A program made the position numbers and the translations under genes. The notes beneath the pieces are model-generated. The model saw only the letters and a program-made list of their open reading frames with translations, ran no database searches and had not been told where the DNA came from. Positions 1-7,018 of a stretch of DNA of 11,437 nt are shown one piece after another. This DNA is from Planctomycetaceae bacterium. Its GTDB lineage: Bacteria > Planctomycetota > Planctomycetia > Pirellulales > Pirellulaceae. How positions within the stretch are numbered: position 1 is the stretch's first letter; each line of letters begins with the position of its first letter. The stretch lies in assembly GCA_002862265.1 (NCBI GenBank), contig PKCQ01000693.1, positions 1-11,437 on the forward strand, written 5' to 3'.

Positions 1-228
1 CTCAAAATCAGATTCGGCATTCAAATCGAGGATATCTCCATCGCTATCTCGTACTCCAGCGAACAAAACTTTGATAGCAACAGTCTTATTACACCACGTT
101 CCCTCCCAAACAGCGCCAAACGAACCTGCAGCTAGCTGCTTGTCTAGTTGTATATCAGATTCGCTGATTTTGCAGGTTACTGGCTCGCTCGCATTTTTTG
201 ATGGAGTCCCGTTGTTAAGAATATGCAT
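1..228 (-). CDS. Protein kinase (tyrosine-kinase-like type), N-terminal part, cut by window edge
   Basis: Translating the minus strand from the ATG at 226-228 gives 76 residues that run off the window with no stop. Residues 32-41 (LAAGSFGAVW) form a glycine-rich ATP loop, and 49-55 (TVAIKVL) contain the strand-3 lysine, K53, that positions ATP. The order 'GSFGAVWEGTW...VAIKVL' is typical of the Raf/tyrosine-kinase-like branch of eukaryote-like kinases, which are abundant in planctomycetes. The first glycine of the GxGxxG loop is alanine (A33), a tolerated substitution in this family. The frame stays open upstream to a stop at 349-351, so a GTG at 331-333 could add 35 residues (including NRFWSCFGFDSRKS). 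No Shine-Dalgarno sequence decides between the two starts. The catalytic lobe lies outside the window, so activity and substrates cannot be judged. Confidence 0.8.
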   Translation of the reverse strand, partial: MHILNNGTPSKNASEPVTCKISESDIQLDKQLAAGSFGAVWEGTWCNKTVAIKVLFAGVRDSDGDILDLNAESDFE

Positions 229-348
229 CGATATAGATTCGTAAGGATTAAGACTTGAGGATTTGCGTGAATCAAATCCGAAGCAACTCCAAAAGCGATT
301 GACAAGAAGGCGACAAGTTGTGCCAAGAGTCACATCTGTTCTTATATG

Positions 349-465
349 TTAGCGTGCCTTTATTGGTGCGCATAGATTAACATTGATATACGCCGGTCCG
401 AGAGTCTCTTTTTTGTCCATTGATTCCTTAACATATGTCGCGGCCGTTGCATGATGCCGTTGCAT
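349..465 (-). CDS. Possible 38-residue small ORF of unknown function
   Basis: An ATG at 463-465 opens a minus-strand frame of 38 codons ending in TAA at 349-351. An in-frame TAG lies two codons upstream of the ATG. The peptide begins MQRHHATAATYVKES and includes a second possible start (MDKKETLGPAYINV). I do not recognise it, and there is no ribosome binding site. The length alone is compatible with chance. It sits in the segment that replaces the end of the symporter gene, directly upstream of the kinase, so it may be a fixed part of a dispersed element and not a gene. Confidence 0.2.
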   Translation of the reverse strand: MQRHHATAATYVKESMDKKETLGPAYINVNLCAPIKAR

Positions 466-467
466 GA
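443..467. repeat. Tandem 12-nt direct repeat
   Basis: The 12-mer GCCGTTGCATGA occurs at 443-454 and again at 456-467, separated by one T (period 13). On the minus strand the copies overlap the start of the small 38-codon ORF. It may be a slippage duplication or part of a repeated element. Confidence 0.7.
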
Positions 468-540
468 GCTAGCAAGATTATCTCGGTAACCGCCACGTCT
501 GATTGATAATACCGCCCCTGTCGCCAACGATGATTTATTA

Positions 541-2703
541 TCAGCTTCGTGCGAAAATCATGAACACGCGGCGTGGCAGTTCCGCCTCCCACCACCCCAG
601 AAAATTCTCGACTGCGCGAAGCCCGCCGAAGCCCCCGGCAGAGTTTTTACAGCTAATCAATTCATAGTTTGGGTTGAAGCCCTCGGGGACTGGTACGCAG
701 TTACGGCCTTTGCAACATTGTTGGCGTCCTCCTCGAAACTTCTTCGGTGTGGTTGTGGGACGGTATTTGGTTTGTTTCGGCGCCGTGGCGGATAAAGAAC
801 TGTTTTTACCAGTCTTGGTCGTCATGTAGCGTTGAACGACAGCTTGGTCTGCAGTGTAGGAGGAAGTGTTCTGACCAATTGCGCCAAGAACGACAACCCA
901 GAATGCGAGCTGCACGTCAAAGGGATTCCAATGTCCGTTCAGTATATTCAACTTACCACTCTGAGCAGCCACTCCGAATGAAGTTGCAATGGAATCGCCC
1001 GTTCCAAGCAGCATCCAAACCAAAGCTAGGACAGCTCCACCAAGAAGCACAAATGTTTGTAGCGTGTCTGTCCATATGACAGCTGAGATTCCGCCGAGCG
1101 TACAATAAACTATACTGAGCCCACCCATCAAAAGCACTGATTGCATCGGAGTCATCGGTGTTGCAACCGCCAAAGCCAATCCGGTTAGACTCATCACAAT
1201 CGCCATGCGAAACAGATGAAAGATAGAGAAGCAAACGCTCCCGAAGATGCGTACGCTCCTGTGGAAGCGTTTTTCTAGGTACTCATAGGCACTCGTCGCA
1301 TCGATCTTCCTGTAAAAGGGCAGAGCCACTGCGACTGCGACGAAAGCTACGACGGGAATCATAAAATTCCCCACCGCGTAAACCCAGTCCTGCGCGAACG
1401 CTTTACTTGGTACTCCAGTGAAGGTCAGCGAACTAAGCATTGTTGCAAAGATACTGCAACCTGCAGCCCACCACGGAATGCTACCGGATGCTCGGAAGTA
1501 GTCGTCAGTGTCTTTCGTCCGCCGCGCGAAATACACACCTATCAGAACCAGAGACGTCAAATACATAACGACCACGAAGTAGTCTAGGCTCCCGAAGCTG
1601 CCGAGATTGCTTGGAACTGAGATCTGCCATATTTTTGGAGTTCTCACCCGCGGCCGAATTTCCCCGGTTGGCAACGTCACTTTTCCATCAAAAATGACAG
1701 CCGAGGTCGTAACCTGATTCTGCGGACTCTCCCCCATCGAAATCCATCCATCTGTGATGGCGTTGTAGGCAAAGGTGCGGCGGGGAAATCCTGGATGATC
1801 ATCTTTCAATTCATCTGTGCGATGAAAGAGCTTACCGTCATCACCACTAAGCACCAAAATGTTGCTCTGGCCGAACTTGATTCCGGTTCCAGCCGTTACC
1901 GCGTGGGGTAGCGATGCTCTCTCGCGCCATGTGTCTTTCTGCGGATCGTACTCCCAGCAATCGTTCAGGAATTGAACTTCATCGCCGTCTTGGTATCGAC
2001 CGCCAATCACATAGACACAGTCTCGAAAACCATTGTTCTGGGCAATTGTCATATTGAAAGCCCGCGGAGGCCCGGGCCAGGCTTCAAGTTGCTGCCACTG
2101 GGGCTCGGACTGTGACAGATTCAAAGCCAACATGTAGTTCACGGCTGTATCCAGTGTCGTTCCCGTCTGCCCACCTGCCACGTAAATCGTATTGCCGATC
2201 ATGCAGGCTTGGCCGTAGGCCAATGGATGCGGGAGTGAGGGCAACGCAGTCTGAGCAATTCTCTGAGATTCAAAATTCCAACTTAGACGAAAACAATCCG
2301 AGAAAATCTGCTCCGCATCATTGCCTCCGATGCAAACCACCCCTTCTCTGTTTGAAACATTGGCACCGTATCCGACAGGGTGGCTAAGCTTTCCTACGCT
2401 TTGCCACTGGTACGAATCCCCCTCCTTCATCATCGCGAAAATGTCGTCTTGCCACGCTTTTCCGTTCTCCCATACTGGCTCAGGAAAGTTGGCTCCCCCA
2501 GCAACAAGGAGCACTTCTTCGCTTGCTTTCTGCTTTGACCGCTGCACGCCAACAAAAGGACCGGCGACGCCTAGCTGGCTCGGTAGATCTGGAAGAGGCT
2601 CCCACTCAAGTTTTTGTTCTTGAGCCTTGGAAGAGCTGCATAGAGCGCTTATAAAAAAAATCGAAAGGGCAAGAAAACGCCGGTTGATCCACGACTTATT
2701 CAT
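541..2703 (-). CDS. Kelch mutarotase-sodium:solute symporter fusion, C-terminally truncated
   Basis: The frame runs from 2838, but that upstream start is TTG. The ATG at 2701-2703 begins a clear signal peptide (MNKSWINRRFLALSIFFISA, cleavage near SKA-QEQ, residue 27), so I choose it (720 residues). Residues about 31-370 are kelch repeats of the cyclically permuted mutarotase/NanM type (AGGANFP at 68-74, CIGGND, YVAGGQ, VIGGRY). Residues about 373-631 are a sodium:solute symporter: LDYFVVVMYLT opens the first helix, IVYCTLGGIS matches the first family signature, and IGQNTSSYTADQAVVQRY is typical. The family has about 13 helices. Here homology ends after about seven, followed by 89 unrelated, basic, cysteine-containing residues (632-720). 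In intact relatives the periplasmic mutarotase is thought to supply the anomer that the symporter imports, classically a sialic acid. This copy is probably a broken transporter. It follows the double esterase by 135 bases. Confidence 0.85.
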   Translation of the reverse strand: MNKSWINRRFLALSIFFISALCSSSKAQEQKLEWEPLPDLPSQLGVAGPFVGVQRSKQKASEEVLLVAGGANFPEPVWENGKAWQDDIFAMMKEGDSYQWQSVGKLSHPVGYGANVSNREGVVCIGGNDAEQIFSDCFRLSWNFESQRIAQTALPSLPHPLAYGQACMIGNTIYVAGGQTGTTLDTAVNYMLALNLSQSEPQWQQLEAWPGPPRAFNMTIAQNNGFRDCVYVIGGRYQDGDEVQFLNDCWEYDPQKDTWRERASLPHAVTAGTGIKFGQSNILVLSGDDGKLFHRTDELKDDHPGFPRRTFAYNAITDGWISMGESPQNQVTTSAVIFDGKVTLPTGEIRPRVRTPKIWQISVPSNLGSFGSLDYFVVVMYLTSLVLIGVYFARRTKDTDDYFRASGSIPWWAAGCSIFATMLSSLTFTGVPSKAFAQDWVYAVGNFMIPVVAFVAVAVALPFYRKIDATSAYEYLEKRFHRSVRIFGSVCFSIFHLFRMAIVMSLTGLALAVATPMTPMQSVLLMGGLSIVYCTLGGISAVIWTDTLQTFVLLGGAVLALVWMLLGTGDSIATSFGVAAQSGKLNILNGHWNPFDVQLAFWVVVLGAIGQNTSSYTADQAVVQRYMTTKTGKNSSLSATAPKQTKYRPTTTPKKFRGGRQQCCKGRNCVPVPEGFNPNYELISCKNSAGGFGGLRAVENFLGWWEAELPRRVFMIFARS

Positions 2704-2838
2704 GACGACAGGCAGTGAGAGAGAAGTGCAAGAGGACGGACTAGCGCCCGGAGAGGAAACACATTCTAGAGTCCTTTCTCCCATCCGTGGGGCATCTCCG
2801 ATTGAAATGAGCCAAGACAGCGGGGGACAGCCGGTCAA

Positions 2839-4746
2839 TCAGTTCGCCACAAAGCGAATGATTCGGGCTGCTGACTTACCATGCTCAGCCCCCATAAGTC
2901 GAACTTTGGCGACATGCTCGCCAGCCGCCATATCAGCCGCAAACATGACAGTGCGAGGATAGTGCAGATTACGACTGTGGCGATGCTGAAGCTCAAACTG
3001 CTGAGCTACACCTTGATCGATTGCGACTTCGAGAACTCCAGCGTCTGGACCGGCCAACAAATACGCACCCAACGCACTCCCCTGAAAGCGAATCTCGAGA
3101 GTCGCACCGGCCTCCTCCGCACAGAGCAATGGCAACCCAAGAAACTGCTCGCGTTTTCCGCCCGTCAGCTCTTTCCATTGAGGTACTTTGATCTGCCATC
3201 CCTGGATTGAATTCGCTTGATTTTGCGGTAGCATGCGGCCTCCAACGTAGCTCGTTCTATCAAGCAAATCATCCGGAACAGGATGAGCCCGAATCTCTGA
3301 AGTGCCATCCTGCCAAGCCGTTTCAAGCAGAGAATGAATCATGTCCGCACAAGCTCGATTTCCCGCTGGTTTTGGATGCACACCTCCATAGACTTTCCAA
3401 CTCATACTTTCGTCTTCGATTCGCTCTGAAATCTCCTTCGCCAATACGATAGAAGAAACACCATAGTGCTGCACAACTCTCTCGTGCGCCGCAATAGACA
3501 AAGGCGTCTCGCCTCTTGCGAACGAATTGAGCATTTTTGTATTGACGAAATGAGTTACCACAATGTCCATGTTGGGATTACTTTCCAGCGCCTGCCGGAG
3601 AATGCCCTCTAACCCCCGAATACAATCCTGAGTCGAGTGTGCAGCGTCTTGGTCATCATTCACAGCAAATTCGACAAAGAACAAGTCGATGGGTTCACCT
3701 TCCAAAACATGCTCTTGCATTCGAAAAGCACCAGTAGTAGAGCAAGTCGAGGAAATTCCTGCGTTGACAAACTGGAATTTGGACTCCGGGAATCGCTTTT
3801 GCAGATCAGCAGCAATCATTGGGCGATATCCGTTCATTTGAGTGATGGAGCCGCCGATAAAGGCAACTCGTCCCTTCTTCTTCGACAGAAATGTGTTGCG
3901 TGAGTTGGTGAGAGTCCCTCGCTTGCGAATGTTCGGCTCCATCGCTTTTCTTACGAAGCTTACAATCTTCCCCGGTTCTTTCAGAGAGTGCGGATGGTGC
4001 CCTACGCCCGGCTTGCGAATCACCTCGATGCTTCCGCCAAGCTCGAGGTATTTCTCCGCTAACAAATAGGTATTTTCTGCGACAGGTACAACGACATCAG
4101 CCTCGCCCACCACGTGAAGCAACGGAATGCCTTCCTTCGCCAGCTTCCGAAGCTGAGTTGGATCGAGGGGGCCGACGATGTCGTCTTCGGCTACTCCTGC
4201 CGCCGCGTAGGCAGCCAAGCATTGCTTCCATGTCGCTTCACTGCCCTTCCCATTCCACTCACCTTTCGGCCAGCTTCGGATATCACACACAGGTGCATCC
4301 CCATAGATGCAGGCGACCTTCTCTGGATTGGCTGCGGCCCAATTATAGATTATCAACCCGCCACGACTCATTCCTTCTAGCGCAACTCTCTCGCTCAAAC
4401 CAAATCGCTCGGTGGCAACCTTGTAGAAAGCATCCCAATGCTGCACTGCTCTGGGGCATCCGAACAAACCTGCAACGTCGCAATAGCCCAAATGATAGCC
4501 AGCCTTGAGCAAAGCAATATCGGCTTGTGGTTCGTGCCCGAAGAATCTTGCACGCCAGATCCAAGGCCTGCCCTCCAGCGATTCTTCAGGCTTGATCACC
4601 CAGCACTTGCGGCCCTCGACTTGAAAGCCGACTCTCTCATAACCATTCCAATGCGACTTAGGCTCCTGCCCCAAAGTCCCCGACTGCGCAAAGATAAACA
4701 AGAGAAGCGAGACTAAGACTTGGCTCAAGACAGCGGAAACATTCAT
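2839..4746 (-). CDS. Secreted double esterase: alpha/beta hydrolase plus SGNH hydrolase
   Basis: 635 residues with an N-terminal signal peptide (residues 1 to about 26, LLLFIFAQSGTLGQ). Residues about 30-270 form an alpha/beta hydrolase: nucleophile S127 in GMSRGG, likely acid D217 in GEADVVVP, likely base H250 or H251 in GVGHHPH. Residues about 292-480 form an SGNH/GDSL hydrolase: block I GGSIT with S300, block II glycine in NAGISS (G330), block III asparagine in FAVND (N363), block V histidine in GGVHP (H457). The usual acid three residues before that histidine is G454, not Asp. Residues about 490-635 (GSALGAYLLAGPDAGVLEVAID) resemble the beta-sandwich domains attached to carbohydrate esterases. 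I infer removal of acyl groups, probably acetyl, from sugars in the periplasm or outside the cell. It is upstream of, and probably co-transcribed with, the mutarotase-symporter, which suggests an O-acetylated substrate such as a sialic acid. The exact substrate is not visible. Confidence 0.85.
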   Translation of the reverse strand: MNVSAVLSQVLVSLLLFIFAQSGTLGQEPKSHWNGYERVGFQVEGRKCWVIKPEESLEGRPWIWRARFFGHEPQADIALLKAGYHLGYCDVAGLFGCPRAVQHWDAFYKVATERFGLSERVALEGMSRGGLIIYNWAAANPEKVACIYGDAPVCDIRSWPKGEWNGKGSEATWKQCLAAYAAAGVAEDDIVGPLDPTQLRKLAKEGIPLLHVVGEADVVVPVAENTYLLAEKYLELGGSIEVIRKPGVGHHPHSLKEPGKIVSFVRKAMEPNIRKRGTLTNSRNTFLSKKKGRVAFIGGSITQMNGYRPMIAADLQKRFPESKFQFVNAGISSTCSTTGAFRMQEHVLEGEPIDLFFVEFAVNDDQDAAHSTQDCIRGLEGILRQALESNPNMDIVVTHFVNTKMLNSFARGETPLSIAAHERVVQHYGVSSIVLAKEISERIEDESMSWKVYGGVHPKPAGNRACADMIHSLLETAWQDGTSEIRAHPVPDDLLDRTSYVGGRMLPQNQANSIQGWQIKVPQWKELTGGKREQFLGLPLLCAEEAGATLEIRFQGSALGAYLLAGPDAGVLEVAIDQGVAQQFELQHRHSRNLHYPRTVMFAADMAAGEHVAKVRLMGAEHGKSAARIIRFVAN

Positions 4747-4808
4747 CTAATTTTGGTCATTCCAAGGTAGGTGTTCATCGAAGCTAGGGGCTCTCGTTTC
4801 AAGATTCC

Positions 4809-4839
4809 ATTATACTGGCATTCGCGACGCAAGCTTCAA
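4809..4839 (-). promoter_or_regulatory. Candidate sigma-70 promoter for the esterase-symporter unit
   Basis: On the minus strand a perfect TATAAT (4809-4814) is preceded by TTGAAG (4834-4839) with a 19-base spacer. The spacer is longer than the ideal 17. Transcription would begin near 4802, giving a leader of about 55 bases before the esterase ATG at 4746. No Shine-Dalgarno sequence is evident in that leader. Confidence 0.45.
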
Positions 4840-4973
4840 ACGACGCAAATCCCTAACGAAGCAAATCCGAGTTTTGATTTGAGAAATGAGGGCGCTAGCT
4901 GCGTTCCAGCATTTCCTTGCTTGGGCACTCCTAAACTAAAACCTCAATCCAAACACACTGTCATGCACCAGCT

Positions 4974-5003
4974 ATGAACGGGGGTTCATATTGTGAACAG
5001 GGG
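4974..5003. promoter_or_regulatory. Palindrome ATGAAC-GGGG-GTTCAT with adjacent half-site, possible operator
   Basis: ATGAAC (4974-4979) and GTTCAT (4984-4989) are perfect inverted repeats around GGGG. TGAACAGGGG (4994-5003) repeats the left half TGAACGGGGG (4975-4984) with one mismatch, at a 19-base offset. It lies about 135 bases upstream of the candidate promoter. A dimeric regulator of the downstream esterase-symporter unit could bind here; a small RNA hairpin is the other possibility. Confidence 0.35.
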
Positions 5004-5320
5004 AGCTTCCTGCGGGCTGCAGGCAGGTCGTTAGTAGAAGGTTAGTGTTTCTTTATAACAGCTCCTGTGCTCCTGGAGTGCTCCCCAAGAACTGATGCGC
5101 GCGGTATGGGAAGGATCTCACAAGGAGACCTTGATGACCAAGAAGCGAGAACTACGAAAGCCCTGCTAGCTTCTGTAGTTCTGCGGACCAATTTTTTTGG
5201 CAAGCCCGTTGTCTACCACAGGGGTATCTCTCTCCGACTTGCGTGAACGGAATTACTGAAGCTGGACTCGTCAATCGATAAGAAATGAGCGACCGGGTCT
5301 TCCGACTAATGCCGTAGCTG

Positions 5321-6573
5321 CTAGAGAATGATCGCGGCGAGCAACCAATAGATGGCCATTGTGATAAGCGCTGCAGCAGGTACGGTGAGTACCCACATCG
5401 CAAAAATCTTTAGCAGCACTTTTCCTTTGACTTTCTCTCCATCGCGAAGACCACTACCTACGATTGCTCCCGTCGCAGCATGCGTCGAGCTAACTGGATA
5501 GCCCAGCAACGAGGCGATCACAACTGTGCTCGCCGCCGAAAAGTCCACAGAAAACCCACGCGTATTTTTGAGTGTCGTGATCTTCTTACTCAGAGTCTCG
5601 ATAACCCGGTGCCCAAGTAACCCAATACCAACGGCAATACCAATTCCTCCCAGGATTATGATCCAAAGAGGCACATGAGCGTCTTGCAGTATTTCTTTTG
5701 TAGGAAGACCACTATGTGTAACCACCAGAAAGATTGCGAAGACGGGTGCAATCGAGTTGGCTACGTCATTGGCTCCGTGGGCTAGGGCAACATAACTCGA
5801 TGTTCCTACCTGTAGGTTCTTGAAGATCTTTTCAATCGACTCCGAAGTGTCTTTCATCTTGCTTGTCAAACTTCGCAGCAAGGCTTGCGATACGATCGTT
5901 CCATAGGGAATCACGACGCCCAAAAATAACAGGTATTCCCAGAAACTGTCTGGTTTAAGAGCCTTAAGACTCGAGCCTTTCATGAGGATCAGCGCGAAGA
6001 AGCCGACGGTCGTTGCCAACACAAAGGGCAAGAAGTATTGCAGGCGAGCAATCATGCCTTCCTTGCCGTTCTTCACGATGAATGACTTGATGTAACTCAG
6101 CAAACCCGCCGCTAGAACTGCCGCAAGAATCGGAGAAACAAACCAAGAGAGTACGATATTGCGGAGCTCCCCCAATTTACAGCCGACCATCCACCTGCCA
6201 TAACACTCGCTCCGATTAGGCTGCCAACGATAGAGTGACTGGAGCTCACCTGCATGGAAAACAATGTCGCAGTGAGAACAAAGACTCCTGCTGCTATCAA
6301 CACGGCAAACATGGCTAGCATGTACGCCTTGGGATCTCCGAATTGAGCAGGATCAACGACTCCGGTAATTAGCTTTGAGGAAACATAGCCGCCCAGCATG
6401 ACAGCCCCGAGAAGATTCATGATGCCGGCGATAAGAACCGCCTGCTTCATAGAAATCGCTTTTGCCCCAACAGCTGAGGCAAAAGAGTTGGCCACATCGT
6501 TCGCCCCATTGTTGAATGCCATAAAAAAGGCACCGAGGGCAGCCATGATTAACAGGATCGTTCCAAATTCCAT
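5321..6573 (-). CDS. pit: PiT-family inorganic phosphate transporter, split by a frameshift
   Basis: Two overlapping frames together make one transporter. The first (6112-6573) begins MEFGTILLIMAALGAFFMAF and is homologous through residue 135 (GGWSAVNWG). The second (5321-6190) continues from ELRNIVLSWFVSPI to the stop. Joined, they give about 417 residues, a normal length for bacterial PiT proteins. Both halves carry the duplicated family signature: GANDVANS at residues 23-30 and again near joined residues 267-274, and SMQVSSSHSIVG paired with GYPVSSTHAATG. The family couples phosphate (or metal-phosphate) import to protons or sodium at the inner membrane. The start at 6571-6573 is supported by GAAAGG at 6579-6584, seven to twelve bases upstream. 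No DUF47/PhoU-like partner is next to it and no Pho box was found. The reading frame breaks in the G run at 6169-6173. If the break is real, the gene is a pseudogene unless frameshifting occurs. Confidence 0.9.
6167..6174 (-). other. Frameshift site in the PiT gene (run of five G on the coding strand)
   Basis: The coding strand reads TGG GGG AGC here. Adding one G to the run at 6169-6173 gives TGG GGG GAG CTC CGC and restores continuous PiT homology (VNWG-ELRNIV). The change is therefore one missing base in a homopolymer, equivalent to a -1 shift. A sequencing error or a recent deletion is the simplest reading. Confidence 0.85.
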
Positions 6574-6781
6574 TCTTACCTTTCGTTAGAATCGCAGATC
6601 GCCAACTTCGCGCGACCTACAAGTTTTTACACTCAATTTTTTCTCTCACCCGCTATGGCATTTTGAATTGGAAGCAGAGGTGCACCAGATAGACTCTTCA
6701 TCAGATCTTCACAGCAGCGCCCGCGACAACTGTCGAGGAAGAGAACTCCCGAAGTGGGAAGAACCAAGTGCGCAAAGGTTG

Positions 6782-7018
6782 TTACTGCTGCGCTCGGCAA
6801 GCAAGTACGGAAGAAAGCGTTGACACGCAGTAGGGCACAACCATGGTTAGCGAGCACTTCATCGCGCACATGGAATCGAATTGCACGCAATAGATCGTGC
6901 TGCCATGATTGATCGCGATGAGTATGGTGCCGACTACGGCTGCAATCATGAGCGATCTACGGACAACAGGCCAACAAAATGCGATCGCAATAAAAGAAGA
7001 AGAAGAAGAAGAAGTCAT
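6782..7018 (-). CDS. nrtS: NrtS-like small nitrate/nitrite transporter
   Basis: 78 residues starting at ATG 7016-7018. After a six-serine tract the sequence PVVRRSLMIAAVVGTILIAI-NHG (residues 17-39) forms one membrane segment. LTMVVPYCVSTLSSVLA (57-73) forms a second. This arrangement, with 'VVGTIL..INHG' followed by 'VPYCVST', matches what I know of NrtS, a short two-helix protein linked to nitrate/nitrite uptake in cyanobacteria and marine bacteria. Length and segment order also fit. The assignment comes from recalled family patterns, not a search. It lies upstream of PiT on the same strand with a 208-base gap, so co-transcription is uncertain. No strong ribosome binding site is visible. 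The serine tract is encoded by a CTT/TCT triplet run, and a start at M24 would be too short to keep the first helix. Confidence 0.6.
   Translation of the reverse strand: MTSSSSSSFIAIAFCWPVVRRSLMIAAVVGTILIAINHGSTIYCVQFDSMCAMKCSLTMVVPYCVSTLSSVLACRAQQ
6994..7014. repeat. AAG triplet microsatellite (7 units)
   Basis: Seven uninterrupted AAG units on the plus strand. On the minus strand they encode the six-serine tract at residues 3-8 of the NrtS-like protein. Changes of whole units would not shift the frame, so length variation would only alter the N-terminal tail. Confidence 0.9.

Larger units (their letters stand above)
349..810. other. Putative inserted or recombined segment between symporter and kinase
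   Basis: Sodium:solute symporter homology in the minus-strand gene stops near position 811. From there to the kinase nothing resembles the missing symporter half. The segment includes the 89-codon foreign tail (541-810), a GC-rich stretch around 610-640 with two copies of CGAAGCCC, an AT-rich patch at 528-541, a tandem 12-nt direct repeat (443-467) and a 38-codon ORF. I found no terminal inverted repeats, no target-site duplication and no transposase. It could be a non-autonomous element, a relic of a larger insertion, or the scar of a deletion. The boundaries are approximate. Confidence 0.35.
4747..5320. other. Non-coding region between esterase and PiT genes
   Basis: This stretch of about 570 bases carries no convincing gene; the short frames have no recognisable protein features. 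It holds the esterase promoter (4809-4839), a palindrome with a related half-site (4974-5003), a short stem CCTGC/GCAGG near 5010, and an 8-base inverted repeat AGAACTAC/GTAGTTCT at 5148-5155 and 5175-5182. That last repeat, downstream of PiT on the minus strand, could act as a weak transcript end, but it has no T run. Confidence 0.6.

Noticed and set aside
2704..2838. 45-residue N-terminal extension of the mutarotase-symporter frame
   Set aside because: It begins with TTG, has no family similarity and would bury an obvious signal peptide that starts at the ATG at 2701-2703.
4771..4977. Plus-strand frame of 68 codons upstream of the esterase
   Set aside because: It has no ribosome binding site or recognisable pattern, and it covers the esterase promoter on the opposite strand.
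5148..5182. Terminator for the PiT transcript
   Set aside because: There is an 8-base inverted repeat, but the loop is 19 bases and no T run follows on the minus strand, so it is not a convincing Rho-independent terminator.
6167..6174. Canonical programmed -1 ribosomal frameshift in PiT
   Set aside because: TTGGGGG does not allow good re-pairing of the Trp codon, no downstream hairpin was evident, and PiT genes are not known to need frameshifting. A simple one-base loss or error is more likely.
6633..6890. Minus-strand frame of 85 codons between PiT and the NrtS-like gene
   Set aside because: It overlaps the NrtS-like gene in another frame, and its translation shows no coherent domain or membrane pattern.
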